DNA from: Diacronema lutheri
Taxonomy: Eukaryota > Haptophyta > Pavlovophyceae > Pavlovales > Pavlovaceae
DNA: 64,000 nucleotides
Assembly (NCBI GenBank): GCA_019448385.1
Contig: JAGTXO010000001.1
Location: 1,054,001-1,118,000, forward strand
Direction of reading: 5' to 3'
Below are positions 30,218-38,471 of the stretch, piece after piece. Every line of letters starts with the position of its first letter. Within the stretch, counting starts at the first letter, position 1. Under the pieces are notes generated by a model. The model did not search any database and had not been told where the DNA came from. It saw only the letters and a program-made list of their open reading frames with translations. The position numbers were made by a program, and so were the translations under genes.

Positions 30218-31966
30218 ATGACCTGCGTCTCGGTGCTGCTCGCCGCCATGCACGCGGGCGCGAGTCACTCGGCGCTGGGTTGGCGAGCCACACGCGTTTC
30301 TACGCCCTCGCTGCGCGCTTCGATCATCTGCTGTGGGGAGAAGGTATGCTTGTATAACCAGCAGGCGGACTTCGGCGCTGCCCGCGTGAGCGGCTCGCTG
30401 TCCGTCGCCGCGGGCAGCACCCTCGCGCTCGACGGCGCGAACGGCTTGGTGCTCTATCAGCGCAACGAGTTCAGCTACGTCTTTGTGACGCCCGATCCCA
30501 TTCCGTCGGCGCCGGGCGCGTCCATCTTTGCCGTCCCGCCCACCGATCTTGTCGCCGGGCTGGTGCTCAACTGGAAGGGTGAGCGTGTGGGCGGCGCGGC
30601 CGCGCACGCTACCTCCGCGCCAAACCGCGCCGCGTACGGGAGCCTGCTCCAGCAGAAGGAGCGCGTGTCTCCGCGTGCGAGCCTGCTTACGGGCATCACC
30701 GCCATCGACGTGCTCGCGCCGCTTGGTCGCGGGCAGAGCATGCTGGTGATCGGGCCGGAGGACCCGTCCACGTCTGACCTCTGCATCGACCTGCTCGTCG
30801 CGCAGAAGGGGACGGACGTGGCTACGGTGTACGTGGCGATGCGGCCAGAAGACGAGATGGTGCGCATAGCCGAGCGCGCCGGCTGCGTCGCCGTCAGCTC
30901 GTCCACCGAGGGCTCGTTCATCGCGTCGGTCGGCGCGGCGATGGCGCTTGCTGAGAAAGCGCGCGACGATGGCCGGCATTGTTGCGTCGTCGTCGATGAC
31001 TTGCAGCCGCTGCGCTCGCTGTGGAAGTTTATGCAGCATACGGAGCGCAAGATGTACACCGAGAAGGGCATCGACGACTTCCCCGCCATCGCGGAGAGCG
31101 CCGTGCGCGACGACGCATCCGGCTCGGAGCTGCGCACTTTCTACGCCGCCATCCTTGAGAGGGCGGGCGTACGCGCGGCCGCGGCGGGCGGCGGCTCGAT
31201 CACGCTGCTCGTGGTCGCGCGCAAGCCGAGCATGTACGTCGACGCGCCGGACTCGGCCGCGTTCCCGCTCGAGGCCTTCGACTCCGCCGTCTACCCGAAG
31301 GCGACGCTCGAGCGGCTGCGGCTGCTTAGCCAGGGCGGCGTCAAGCTGACAGCCGCTGTGCTCGCAAAGCTCGCTATCTCAAGCCCCGGCAGCCACGCGA
31401 GCGGCGGCATGCTCGACGCGCGCAAGCACATCGACGAGTGCATCTCGCTCGCCGACGGTCATCTTGTCCTCGACGAGCGGCTCGTGCGCGCCTCGGCGAA
31501 GCCGCCCATCGATGTACGCGAGTCGCTCAGCCGCATCGGCCTGGGGAAGGCAGTCAACTTGCGCTCCACGCCGATGGCCGCGGCGATCCGGCAGCTCGCG
31601 CCGCGCCTGCGGCTCGAGCTCGCCGTTGCGTCCGACGTGCCCACGGGCGCGACGATGACAGACGCCGATCGACGCACCTTCGCGTGGCGCGCCGTCCTCC
31701 AACAGCAGTCGGGCGAGCCGCGCTCGCTTGCGCAGACAGTTTTCGCGCTCTTCTGCGCGCGAAACGGCTTTTTTGACGCGCTGCACAGCGTGCGGAGCCT
31801 CGACGAGGCGAGCGCCCAAGCGTACGCGATCGTTGGCGCCCTCGTCCAAGCTCAGCCGGACGTGGCCGCGCGCATCCGCGGCGACTACGAGCTGAGTGCG
31901 GAGGACGAGCGCGGGCTGCGCGCGAGTTTGGCGACCCTTGCAACCGTGCCAGCAGCGCAGAGGTAG
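30218..31966 (+). CDS. F1-ATPase alpha-subunit-like protein with degenerate P-loop and signal-type leader
   Basis: A 582-residue protein following the F1 alpha fold. Recognisable blocks are SLLTGITAIDVLAPLGRGQ (normally LQTGIKAIDSMIPIGRGQ), a Walker-B-like CCVVVDDLQPL (normally YDDLSK), and SELRTFYAAILERAG followed by GGGSITLL. The Walker A segment after GRGQ reads VIGPEDPSTSD where active subunits have GDRQTGKT, so the phosphate-binding Lys and Thr are lost. The N-terminus from the ATG at 30218 (MTCVSVLLAAMHAGASHS) is signal-peptide-like, suggesting plastid import. A chloroplast-encoded catalytic-site alpha subunit would normally exist separately. This is probably a non-nucleotide-binding paralog, perhaps an assembly or regulatory factor. 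The frame is open to a TTG at 30200. Confidence 0.78.
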   Translation: MTCVSVLLAAMHAGASHSALGWRATRVSTPSLRASIICCGEKVCLYNQQADFGAARVSGSLSVAAGSTLALDGANGLVLYQRNEFSYVFVTPDPIPSAPGASIFAVPPTDLVAGLVLNWKGERVGGAAAHATSAPNRAAYGSLLQQKERVSPRASLLTGITAIDVLAPLGRGQSMLVIGPEDPSTSDLCIDLLVAQKGTDVATVYVAMRPEDEMVRIAERAGCVAVSSSTEGSFIASVGAAMALAEKARDDGRHCCVVVDDLQPLRSLWKFMQHTERKMYTEKGIDDFPAIAESAVRDDASGSELRTFYAAILERAGVRAAAAGGGSITLLVVARKPSMYVDAPDSAAFPLEAFDSAVYPKATLERLRLLSQGGVKLTAAVLAKLAISSPGSHASGGMLDARKHIDECISLADGHLVLDERLVRASAKPPIDVRESLSRIGLGKAVNLRSTPMAAAIRQLAPRLRLELAVASDVPTGATMTDADRRTFAWRAVLQQQSGEPRSLAQTVFALFCARNGFFDALHSVRSLDEASAQAYAIVGALVQAQPDVAARIRGDYELSAEDERGLRASLATLATVPAAQR

Positions 31967-31979
31967 GGCGGGTCTCACA

Positions 31980-31992
31980 CCCCCCCCCCCCC
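31980..31992. repeat. 13-base poly-C run in a 33-bp convergent spacer
   Basis: It lies between the stop of the F1-alpha-like gene and the stop of the SDR-like gene at 32000. Confidence 0.9.
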
Positions 31993-31999
31993 TCCTCAT

Positions 32000-32872
32000 C
32001 TACGTGCTAGCCATGAACGTGCGGAAGTCGGGGTGCATGGGGGTCCAGTCGAGCAGCGCTCGCGTCCGCGCCGTGCTGTACACTTTGCCCCTCGCGTTCG
32101 GGCTGGGCGGCTCGGTGAACGCGGGCGGCGTGGCCCGCGCGTAGAGCGAGGATGTCAGCGCAGCGGCCACAATCTCGGCACGGGTGAGGGGCGCGTCGTC
32201 GCTCAGCAAGAGGACCTTGGGCCCGACCTTGCCCCTTATTGCCGCCAGTGTACCGGATGCTGCATCCTCGTAGTGCAGCAGGTTGATGATCCCGCCTTCC
32301 CACTGCTCCACCGTGTCGCGCGACAGCCAGAAGCTGTGCGCTCCGCGCGTGGCGGTGTACAGCCCTGCGAGGCGCACGACTGTCGCGCCGGCGTCCAAGA
32401 CGTGGCGCTCGGCTGCGAGCAGCCGGACAGATCGTGGCGTCGAGTCCGTTGCCGAGTCCTCGTCGACGACCCCGCCGTCGCTCTCGGCAAAAACGCCACC
32501 AGAAGACGTGAAGGCGCAGCCGCCGCTCCTGTCCCACGCGGCCAGCGCGCTCTTCACTTCGGAGGGGAAATCATCGTTTCCGCCCGGCGCAAAGCAGATG
32601 AGCACGTTCGGGAAGGCCTCCATCGCGCCCGTGCCCCTCAGCCTGGGCTCGATGCCCGCGGCGCGCAGACTGTCGTGACGCGTGTCGCTGCGAGTCTCGC
32701 CCACGATGCGCGCCTCGGGGAAGCTCTCTCGCCACTGCTTGGCGGCGAGCGAGCCAAGCGTCCCAGTGCCAACGATGAGCAGATCGTGCATGCCGCGCGC
32801 GCCCATGCGCGCAGCCGAACGCGGCGCAGGCGCGAGGGCACACGTCAACGCGCACACGACGAGCGCGTTCAT
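32000..32872 (-). CDS. NAD(P)-binding epimerase/dehydratase-like protein (extended SDR), probably plastid-targeted
   Basis: A 290-residue Rossmann-fold protein. After a signal-like segment (MNALVVCALTCALAPAP) and a short basic stretch comes LLIVGTGTLGS, the GxGxxG dinucleotide-binding loop at residues 35-40. Later blocks fit the NAD-dependent epimerase/dehydratase family: FTSSGGVFAESDGG, VRLAGLYTATRGAHSFW, IINLLHYEDAASGTLAAI, and a C-terminal region ending in LDWTPMHPDFRTFM. The classical YxxxK pair is not clear, so catalysis is uncertain. The substrate is unknown. The ATG at 32872 gives the best leader; an upstream ATG at 32902 is in frame. It is head-to-head with the DUF1995 gene, which also has a plastid-type leader. 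Confidence 0.75.
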   Translation of the reverse strand: MNALVVCALTCALAPAPRSAARMGARGMHDLLIVGTGTLGSLAAKQWRESFPEARIVGETRSDTRHDSLRAAGIEPRLRGTGAMEAFPNVLICFAPGGNDDFPSEVKSALAAWDRSGGCAFTSSGGVFAESDGGVVDEDSATDSTPRSVRLLAAERHVLDAGATVVRLAGLYTATRGAHSFWLSRDTVEQWEGGIINLLHYEDAASGTLAAIRGKVGPKVLLLSDDAPLTRAEIVAAALTSSLYARATPPAFTEPPSPNARGKVYSTARTRALLDWTPMHPDFRTFMAST

Positions 32873-33033
32873 GCGCACGGCCCTCGCGCCAAGGGTCGGC
32901 AAATCAATAATATACTAACGGCGCTTACGTCAGGACAGCGGGGTCAGCACCAGCTGCGGGGGAATCGAGTAGCCACCAATGTCGTCGACGTCAGGAATAT
33001 TGACGGCGTGGACAAAGCGAAAATTGAAGAAAA

Positions 33034-33945
33034 ATGCTCATCACCGCTCTGTTCGGCGCCGGGCTGTACGCGTACGCCGGGCCCGCGCCCGCCGCGCCGC
33101 TCGGCGCCGCGCATGCCGCAGCCGCACGACGGCAGCTCGCCGCGCGGCCAGCGAGGTTGGTTGCGATGAGCAGCCCGGACGGCGCGTACACGCTGCCCGA
33201 CTCCTTTGAAGACGCAGCTGAGAAATGCTCGCGCACCGTCGCGTCCGTGCTCGAGTCGGGCATCTCGAAGATGCGCGTGGACTTTGACACGTCAGCGGGC
33301 GACATCACCTACACGACGCTGCGCAACAGCCTGCCTATCGCGCGCGTGCTCACGTTGCAGCTTGCCCAGAAGCTGTGCGTTGGCGAGGACGGCCAGCCAA
33401 GGGGAAGGCTGCAGGTGCTGATGCCGGACGAGGGCACGGCGGCGCTGATTGCGCGAGAGTGGGCGCCACCGCCGACCGTCCGACCCGCCTGCATTGCGCG
33501 CTTCCGCGTGCCCGATGACGCCACGGCGTGCCTCGTCGTCGCGCCAACTGCGCTGGACGCGGCAGCGCTCGGGGCGCTCCTCAACGCCGACGCGATTGCA
33601 AGTGGCGCCGTGCCGCTCATCGTGCTCAACCCGCAGCTCGTCGACATGTCTACGGGCGCGCTCGGCCTCGAAGGGCGCGCCTTGATCAAGCGCATGGCCT
33701 CTGAGCTGCAGGATGTCTTTGTGCTGCAGACCCTGCCGGGCGCCGCGATCACGCGCACCTACCCGGGCAACTTTGCAATCTGGCAGGAGGACAGGGCCGC
33801 GCCGGGCGGATTCAAGTTTGTGCGCGACGACAGCAAGAGGCCGAGCGCCTTTTCTGTTTCGGAGGAGCTCATGCAGGCCGACTCGGCGGCGCCCGGCTTC
33901 ATCCGCGAGATTGGCCAGTTCATCAAAGGCCTGCAGCGGCTGTGA
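33034..33945 (+). CDS. DUF1995 family protein, putative plastid protein
   Basis: A 303-residue protein. The N-terminus (MLITALFGAGLYAYAGPAPA, then an Arg/Ala-rich stretch to about residue 45) resembles a signal plus transit peptide. The mature part matches the DUF1995 pattern of photosynthetic eukaryotes: a SRTVASVLESGISKMRVDFD opening, VPLIVLNPQLVD in the centre, and TYPGNFAIWQEDRAAPGGFK near the C-terminus. Some plant members, such as LPA3, help assemble photosystem II; others are uncharacterised. It is intronless. It converges on the delta-tubulin gene with only 34 bp between stop codons. Confidence 0.8.
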   Translation: MLITALFGAGLYAYAGPAPAAPLGAAHAAAARRQLAARPARLVAMSSPDGAYTLPDSFEDAAEKCSRTVASVLESGISKMRVDFDTSAGDITYTTLRNSLPIARVLTLQLAQKLCVGEDGQPRGRLQVLMPDEGTAALIAREWAPPPTVRPACIARFRVPDDATACLVVAPTALDAAALGALLNADAIASGAVPLIVLNPQLVDMSTGALGLEGRALIKRMASELQDVFVLQTLPGAAITRTYPGNFAIWQEDRAAPGGFKFVRDDSKRPSAFSVSEELMQADSAAPGFIREIGQFIKGLQRL

Positions 33946-33979
33946 GATGTCGCACAGTCTGCTGCCTGTTTTTTTCCTT

Positions 33980-35323
33980 CTAGTAGTTTGAGGCGGATGC
34001 CGAGGCGGCGTCCTTGTAGTCCGCGACAATGTCCCAGCACTCGTCGACGTAACCCCGCATTGCCTCCTCGGAGCAACCATACCGCGCGTAGTGGTGCACG
34101 TACGCACCGGCGTCGAGCTGCGCACCGGCGCGGCGCAGCGTCCGGCTGAGCCACGCCCCGATCGACGTCCGGTTCGACACGAGCGAGAAGGACTGCTCGA
34201 CGCCGCGCGCGCCCTTTTGCGACGGCGCGAAACGCCAGTCGACGCTGAAGGGCGAGAGAGGCGACGCGCCGAGGGTGCGCTCGAGCCGGGTGCACGCCGA
34301 GCGCAGCTCGACGCTCGCGCCGCCCCGCACCAACGCACTCGCGCTGAGCGTGACCGCACGCTCGGTGCCTGAGTGAAAGCGTGGCAGCCGGCTGCACAGC
34401 TGTGCGCTCAACGCGTCCCAGCTTCCCGCCGGCAGTTTTCGGCTCAACGCTCGCGCGGTGGCCGCGCTTGCGCTGTCCGCGCGGCGCAGCTGCGCGCTTG
34501 GCGCTCGCGCGCCCGTGTGCGCGCGCACAGTCTGCGCGCCCGCAAGCTTCAAGCGCGGCAGCGGCGTAACCGTGCTCACCAGCTCGCCCAGGTCGGCTGC
34601 GCGCGGGTGGCCAGAGTCGCCGTCGAGCGGGAAGAGGGCACCGCCGAGCGCGCACGCGATCTGCTCGTTGAGGTCGCGCATCGAGGCATATGGGCGCGGG
34701 CGCGCGGGCGAGAGCTGCGAGCCCGCGCTCCGCTCCGCGTGCGCGTGCTGCTTCTCGTGGGCGCAGAGCAGCTGCGCGTTCTCAAAGAGCAGCGCCAGGT
34801 CCGCGTACTGCTGCACGTGCGCGAGCGCGAGTGCGGCGTTGTAATTCTGCAGCGCGCTGTCCCCCGTGTCAAAGGGGAGCACCGCCGCCGAGACAAGCCA
34901 CTGCCGCGGGTACGTGTCGCGCAGCTCGAGGAGCAGCCGCGAACCCACACCCGAGCCCGTGCCGCCCGCGAGGGAGTGCGCGACGACCGTGCCCGCCCAC
35001 CAATCCATCCGCTCAACCATCCGCCTGAAAGAGTCGGCGAGCGCGTCGAGCGAATCGGGCGCAAGCGCGGTGAAGCCCATCGCCCAATTGTTGGCCGAGC
35101 CGTGCGCGCTGAGCACGTGCGCTGCGTCGTCGCGCGCGACGCCGCGCAGGCTTCGCGAGACCGAGCGCACAACGCGCGGCTCGCAGTCGGCAAGCAGACA
35201 GTGCGCGCGACCATGCTCGTCGAACAGCCATGAGCGCGCGCTCGGGTGCTCCCGCGCGAGACTCCACAGCGGCTCTGCGATCTGGAGCCCGGCCTGTCCG
35301 ATATGCACAAAGGCCGTCGCCAT
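33980..35323 (-). CDS. TUBD1: Delta-tubulin
   Basis: A 447-residue tubulin, near the usual delta-tubulin length. Seen are HIGQAGLQIAEPLW (degenerate form of the tubulin GQCGNQ loop), SANNWAMGF, the nucleotide loop AGGTGSGVGS (GGTGSG at residues 120-125), LPFDTGDSALQNYNAALAL, DLNEQIACALGGALFPL, and a C-terminal AYVHHYARYGCSEEAMRGYVDE. The order and spacing match delta rather than alpha, beta, gamma or epsilon tubulins. Delta-tubulin is needed for triplet microtubules of basal bodies, so this organism should build flagella. An Ala/Arg/Ser-rich insert lies near residues 250-270. The ATG at 35323 is in the inner of two tandem copies of the 5' end. Confidence 0.9.
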   Translation of the reverse strand: MATAFVHIGQAGLQIAEPLWSLAREHPSARSWLFDEHGRAHCLLADCEPRVVRSVSRSLRGVARDDAAHVLSAHGSANNWAMGFTALAPDSLDALADSFRRMVERMDWWAGTVVAHSLAGGTGSGVGSRLLLELRDTYPRQWLVSAAVLPFDTGDSALQNYNAALALAHVQQYADLALLFENAQLLCAHEKQHAHAERSAGSQLSPARPRPYASMRDLNEQIACALGGALFPLDGDSGHPRAADLGELVSTVTPLPRLKLAGAQTVRAHTGARAPSAQLRRADSASAATARALSRKLPAGSWDALSAQLCSRLPRFHSGTERAVTLSASALVRGGASVELRSACTRLERTLGASPLSPFSVDWRFAPSQKGARGVEQSFSLVSNRTSIGAWLSRTLRRAGAQLDAGAYVHHYARYGCSEEAMRGYVDECWDIVADYKDAASASASNY

Positions 35324-35552
35324 ACATGCACGCTCCCGCGCAAAAATTTGCGCGGGTCGGGTCCCCGTCGATGAGGCGCGAGAGGCCCGTCCCGTGGCCG
35401 AACAGCCATGAGCGCGCGCTCGGGTGCTCCCGCGCGAGACTCCACAGCGGCTCTGCGATCTGGAGCCCGGCCTGTCCGATATGCACAAAGGCCGTCGCCA
35501 TACGTGCACGCTCCCGCGCAAAAATTTGCGCGGGTCGGGTCCCCGTCGATGA
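35222..35552. repeat. Tandem duplication of the delta-tubulin 5' end (153 bp at 178-bp spacing)
   Basis: 35222-35374 and 35400-35552 are identical except for one base (A/G, in the base block following the start codon complement). Each copy carries the start codon, the first 34 codons or so and about 50 bp of upstream sequence. The inner copy continues into the full gene. The outer copy has its own ATG at 35501 but leads into a wrong frame. Confidence 0.93.
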
Positions 35553-35684
35553 CAGAGAGGCCGCGAACTTGCGTGCGTGTCGACTGTCGAGGGTTTTTTT
35601 TTTTTTTTTTTTTTTTTTTTTCCCGGGCCGATGGTGTCTGAGCCCAGGTTGAGCACCGTGAGCGACGAGTTTGAGCGTAGCGCG
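35324..35684. other. Upstream region of delta-tubulin, no intact gene
   Basis: It holds the outer, broken copy of the tubulin 5' end, a 28-base T run (35594-35621) and the 3' flank of the next minus-strand gene, which ends at 35685. Confidence 0.6.
35594..35621. repeat. 28-base poly-T run
   Basis: A run of 28 T on the plus strand (poly-A on the minus strand), flanked by GGG and CCCGGG. It is unusual in such GC-rich DNA, and a poly-A insertion scar from retrotransposition is conceivable. No coding remnant of an element was seen. Confidence 0.9.
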
Positions 35685-36519
35685 TCAGCGAGCGCGCACG
35701 CGCTTACGACGCCAATCTGGTTGGAGCCAATTCGCAGGACGCGCAGGCAGACGGCTCGCGGCGAGGAAGGCGGCGTTGGCGCGCGTGTCTTCGTCTGTCA
35801 GCCCCGAGCCAGGCAGCAGCAGCTCGACGACCGAGCAGGGCAACGCTTGGATGAGTGGCTCAGCATGCACGGCCGGCAGCTGCGAGCGCGACAGCTTAGT
35901 GAGCATCGAGCGGTGCAGCGCCTCGAAGCCGGCTTGCACGTCGACCACCTTGAGCTTGTCGCCCTTGAGCAACGGCAGCACGGCGATATGGAAACGCGCG
36001 CGGAACGTGGCGTTGACGACCGTCTCGCCGCCCGAATGCGCGCGCACGTACATGAAGATGGCGTGCAGGTCCTTGGGCTCTGACGCCTTCGACTCGCCGA
36101 TCGCGAAGAGCAGCGCGCATACGATGAGCTCGAGCGGGAACCGCTGGTCGCGCTCGCGCTTGATGTGCGGCCGCCTCCACACAGCTGGCTTCCGGCTCGC
36201 GTCGTTGCCGAGCACGTCGTCGTGGATGAAGCCGTCGGTAAGCGGATCGACCGCGCCCGCCGCCCAAATGTACATATCGGTCGCGGATGGTGATGCATTG
36301 CATGTACACGTCCGCGATGGTGACGCCACCCATCTCGCGCTCGAGCTCCGTGTTCGCGCGGCGCGGCGCGTCCGCGCCGGCAAAAGGCGAGCCACCGCCC
36401 GTGTGGTGCGCGCCCGCACCCGACCACTGTCTTGCAAGCGCTTCAACGCTTTGCTGATCAAAGCTTGACCCCCCGCCGTCGTCCAAGTTGCGGTGAGAGG
36501 ACGCGGGGCTGGAGTCCAT
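35685..36519 (-). pseudogene. Unrecognised gene with an apparent one-base frameshift
   Basis: Two frames appear to form one protein of about 277 residues. Frame 1 runs from the ATG at 36519 (MDSSPASSHRNLDDGGGSS) to about 36280 and ends in IADVYMQCITIRD. Frame 2 continues with MYIWAAGAVDPLTDGFIHDD through FPLELIVCALLFAIGESKAS, FMYVRAHSGGETVV and VEALHRSML-like helices to the stop at 35685. The join falls at two C residues (plus-strand GG, 36279-36280). Removing one base would fuse the frames, and no splice pair is available. It may be a real disabling mutation, a sequencing error or a strain variant. An intact single frame from 36545 exists, but its first 90 residues look like off-frame sequence. 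I do not recognise the family. It is head-to-head with the tweety-like gene. Confidence 0.5.
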
Positions 36520-36618
36520 GAGCTTGTTCTTGGAAACTTGTGCAACCGCCTTTACCTATGACTTGTGTGGCAGCCAAGCGCTTCTTATTATTACGACATA
36601 CTACACTACTCATTCTTC
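36520..36618. promoter_or_regulatory. 99-bp bidirectional promoter region
   Basis: Between divergent start codons at 36519 (-) and 36619 (+). It contains an AT-rich stretch (about 36,585-36,618). No specific element was recognised. Confidence 0.45.
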
Positions 36619-38385
36619 ATGTCGGCCGGCGGTTGGAGGAGCGCGACGCTCGTTTTCGCGCTCCCCGCGTGGTGCGGGGCGCAGCTGATGACCCCTGTGG
36701 GGCAATTCGAAGTGGAGGCGCAGCGCGTGCGCGTAGTGCAGCGGGAGGTCCCACGCTGGAACCTTCGCGCCGAAGTGACGTCGGCGCGCTGGTGTATGGC
36801 GGATGCGGACGGCACCTGCCAGTGGGGTGACTACGTCGCCTCGCTCCTCGCGGCCAGCCTCTCCAGCCTCGTGCTGTGCGTGATCTTTACTATGGTTGCG
36901 TGCTGCTGCTGCTGCAACCCCCACCAGCTGTGCTTCCGGTGGCGCGCATCGCCGGGCCTGCCGTGCTGCCCGGGCGACGAGCTCACGTTCCGCGGCTACC
37001 GGCAATCGCAGGTGACGACCGCGCGGCTCGCGCTGCTCATCGCATTGGTGCTGCTCTGCCTCTTCTCGATCTCCGGGTGGGAGGGCCGCACGCACGTCGA
37101 CGCGGGCATCCGCCAGCTCGCACTTGCGCTCCAGGCCACCTCGGCCGACGTCGACGAGCGTGTGAGCGCCGTCGTTGCGCGCACAGGTGACGCGCTCCGC
37201 GAGCAGGCGGCGCGCTCGCCCGTCCCCGCCCCGCTCGCGATCGACGGGCGCGCGCTGCTGCGCGATGCGGCGAGCCTTTCGACGGGCCTCTCGCGCGTCG
37301 GCAACGTGATCTCGCTGATGAACAGCTTCCGCTCGGCCATGCTGACGACGAGTCTAGTGCTGCCGCTCGTCACGTGCTTTGCCGGGCTCGTCGCCGCGCT
37401 CTTCAACCTCGGGCCGGCCGTGGGCGGGTGGGGGATTGCGACGTGCATCTCGATGATGCTGCTCTGGCTTGTTCTCATTTTGCACTTCCCACTCATCCCC
37501 ATCTTCTGCGACCTTTGCGACCACATCGATATGGTCGTCGCGGCCGGCGCACCGAGTGTGACCGACAGTTTCACTGGCTGCGCCAACGGCTCGACGTTCG
37601 CGCTCATCGACGGAACGATTGCGCGCGCGATTCAGCGCTCAGAGACGCTTGCGTGTGCCGGCCTCGCCGCCATCTCGCTCGCCGGCGACGCTGACGTGAG
37701 CGCGCTGTCTTGCAGGCCGGCTGCACTCACGGCCGCCGCCCTTGAGCCCATCTTGCTTCTGGCGTGCGGCTCTGCGCGGAACACGTCGCTGTCCGAGTGC
37801 GCGCAGAGCTGCGCGCTTGCAATCCTCACGGCCACGTGCAGCCCGCTTGAGCCGCCCGGCGAGCCGCTCATGGTGACATCCGCATGCCCGGCCGATTGCC
37901 GCGCGGCCGTCATTGCTGACGCCATCGACTTCCGCGCGCGCTACGTCGCGCTGCGCGACGAGCTCGAGCCGCTGCTCGCCTGTGCTTTCGTGAAGGACGC
38001 GTACGAGGTCCTCTACGACGGGATGTGCGTCTCGCTCATCGTAGGCCTCAACTCGGTGAGCACGGCCGCAACGACGATGGGCGTCACGGTCATCGTCGCC
38101 CTGCTCGTGATGACACCGTTGTGCAAGCTCTTCCGCAAGGAGAACCAGTTCGTGTACCGGCGGTACGGCCTCAGCCTGCCCTCCTACATTCGAGCCCGGA
38201 GAGACGAGGTGCACGCCGAGTCGGCCGAGCGCGCCCAGCTCGTCACGACCAACCTGTGGAACAGCTGTTCCGGGTCGGCCGCCGCACGGCCTGCTGCGGG
38301 CAAGCCCTCGATGGCGACCGACGCGGGCAGGCACGGCTCCTCCGGTCACGGCAATGCGGCCGGGGCAGAAGGGGCTGCCGCGTGA
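36619..38385 (+). CDS. Five-span membrane protein, tweety/prominin-like topology
   Basis: A 588-residue protein. A cleavable signal peptide is likely (MSAGGWRSATLVFALPAWCGA). Five transmembrane spans follow: SLLAASLSSLVLCVIFTMVA, RLALLIALVLLCLFSISGW, LTTSLVLPLVTCFAGLVAAL, ISMMLLWLVLILHFPLIPIF and MGVTVIVALLVMTPLCKLF. A CCCCC cluster after span 1 may be palmitoylated. The loop after span 4 has about ten cysteines and is probably extracellular and disulphide-linked. This layout resembles tweety (TTYH) and prominin proteins, which shape membrane protrusions and cilia. Similarity is by topology, not by a clear motif. The ATG at 36619 is chosen to begin at the signal peptide; the frame is open upstream to 36565. 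Confidence 0.7.
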   Translation: MSAGGWRSATLVFALPAWCGAQLMTPVGQFEVEAQRVRVVQREVPRWNLRAEVTSARWCMADADGTCQWGDYVASLLAASLSSLVLCVIFTMVACCCCCNPHQLCFRWRASPGLPCCPGDELTFRGYRQSQVTTARLALLIALVLLCLFSISGWEGRTHVDAGIRQLALALQATSADVDERVSAVVARTGDALREQAARSPVPAPLAIDGRALLRDAASLSTGLSRVGNVISLMNSFRSAMLTTSLVLPLVTCFAGLVAALFNLGPAVGGWGIATCISMMLLWLVLILHFPLIPIFCDLCDHIDMVVAAGAPSVTDSFTGCANGSTFALIDGTIARAIQRSETLACAGLAAISLAGDADVSALSCRPAALTAAALEPILLLACGSARNTSLSECAQSCALAILTATCSPLEPPGEPLMVTSACPADCRAAVIADAIDFRARYVALRDELEPLLACAFVKDAYEVLYDGMCVSLIVGLNSVSTAATTMGVTVIVALLVMTPLCKLFRKENQFVYRRYGLSLPSYIRARRDEVHAESAERAQLVTTNLWNSCSGSAAARPAAGKPSMATDAGRHGSSGHGNAAGAEGAAA

Positions 38386-38471
38386 ACGGGCTGCCGAGGG
38401 TTCCGTCTGAACGATTCCTCCGGCACCGCATGTCCGACACGCTGAAAACGTGGACTTCTCGGCTCTGCGCG

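Noticed and set aside
21099-30221. Long plus-strand frames (up to 816 codons) opposite the nucleoporin-like gene
   Set aside because: They repeat with the same 1.4-kb periods because they mirror the minus-strand repeats, and they have no domain of their own.
30134-31039. N-terminal extension of the nucleoporin-like frame
   Set aside because: It is antisense to the F1-alpha-like gene and has shadow-frame composition. The ATG at 30133 directly precedes the first LRR.
35013-35501. Second tubulin-like gene upstream of delta-tubulin
   Set aside because: Only the first 34 codons match; after that the frame is shadow sequence of the duplicated and original 5' ends.
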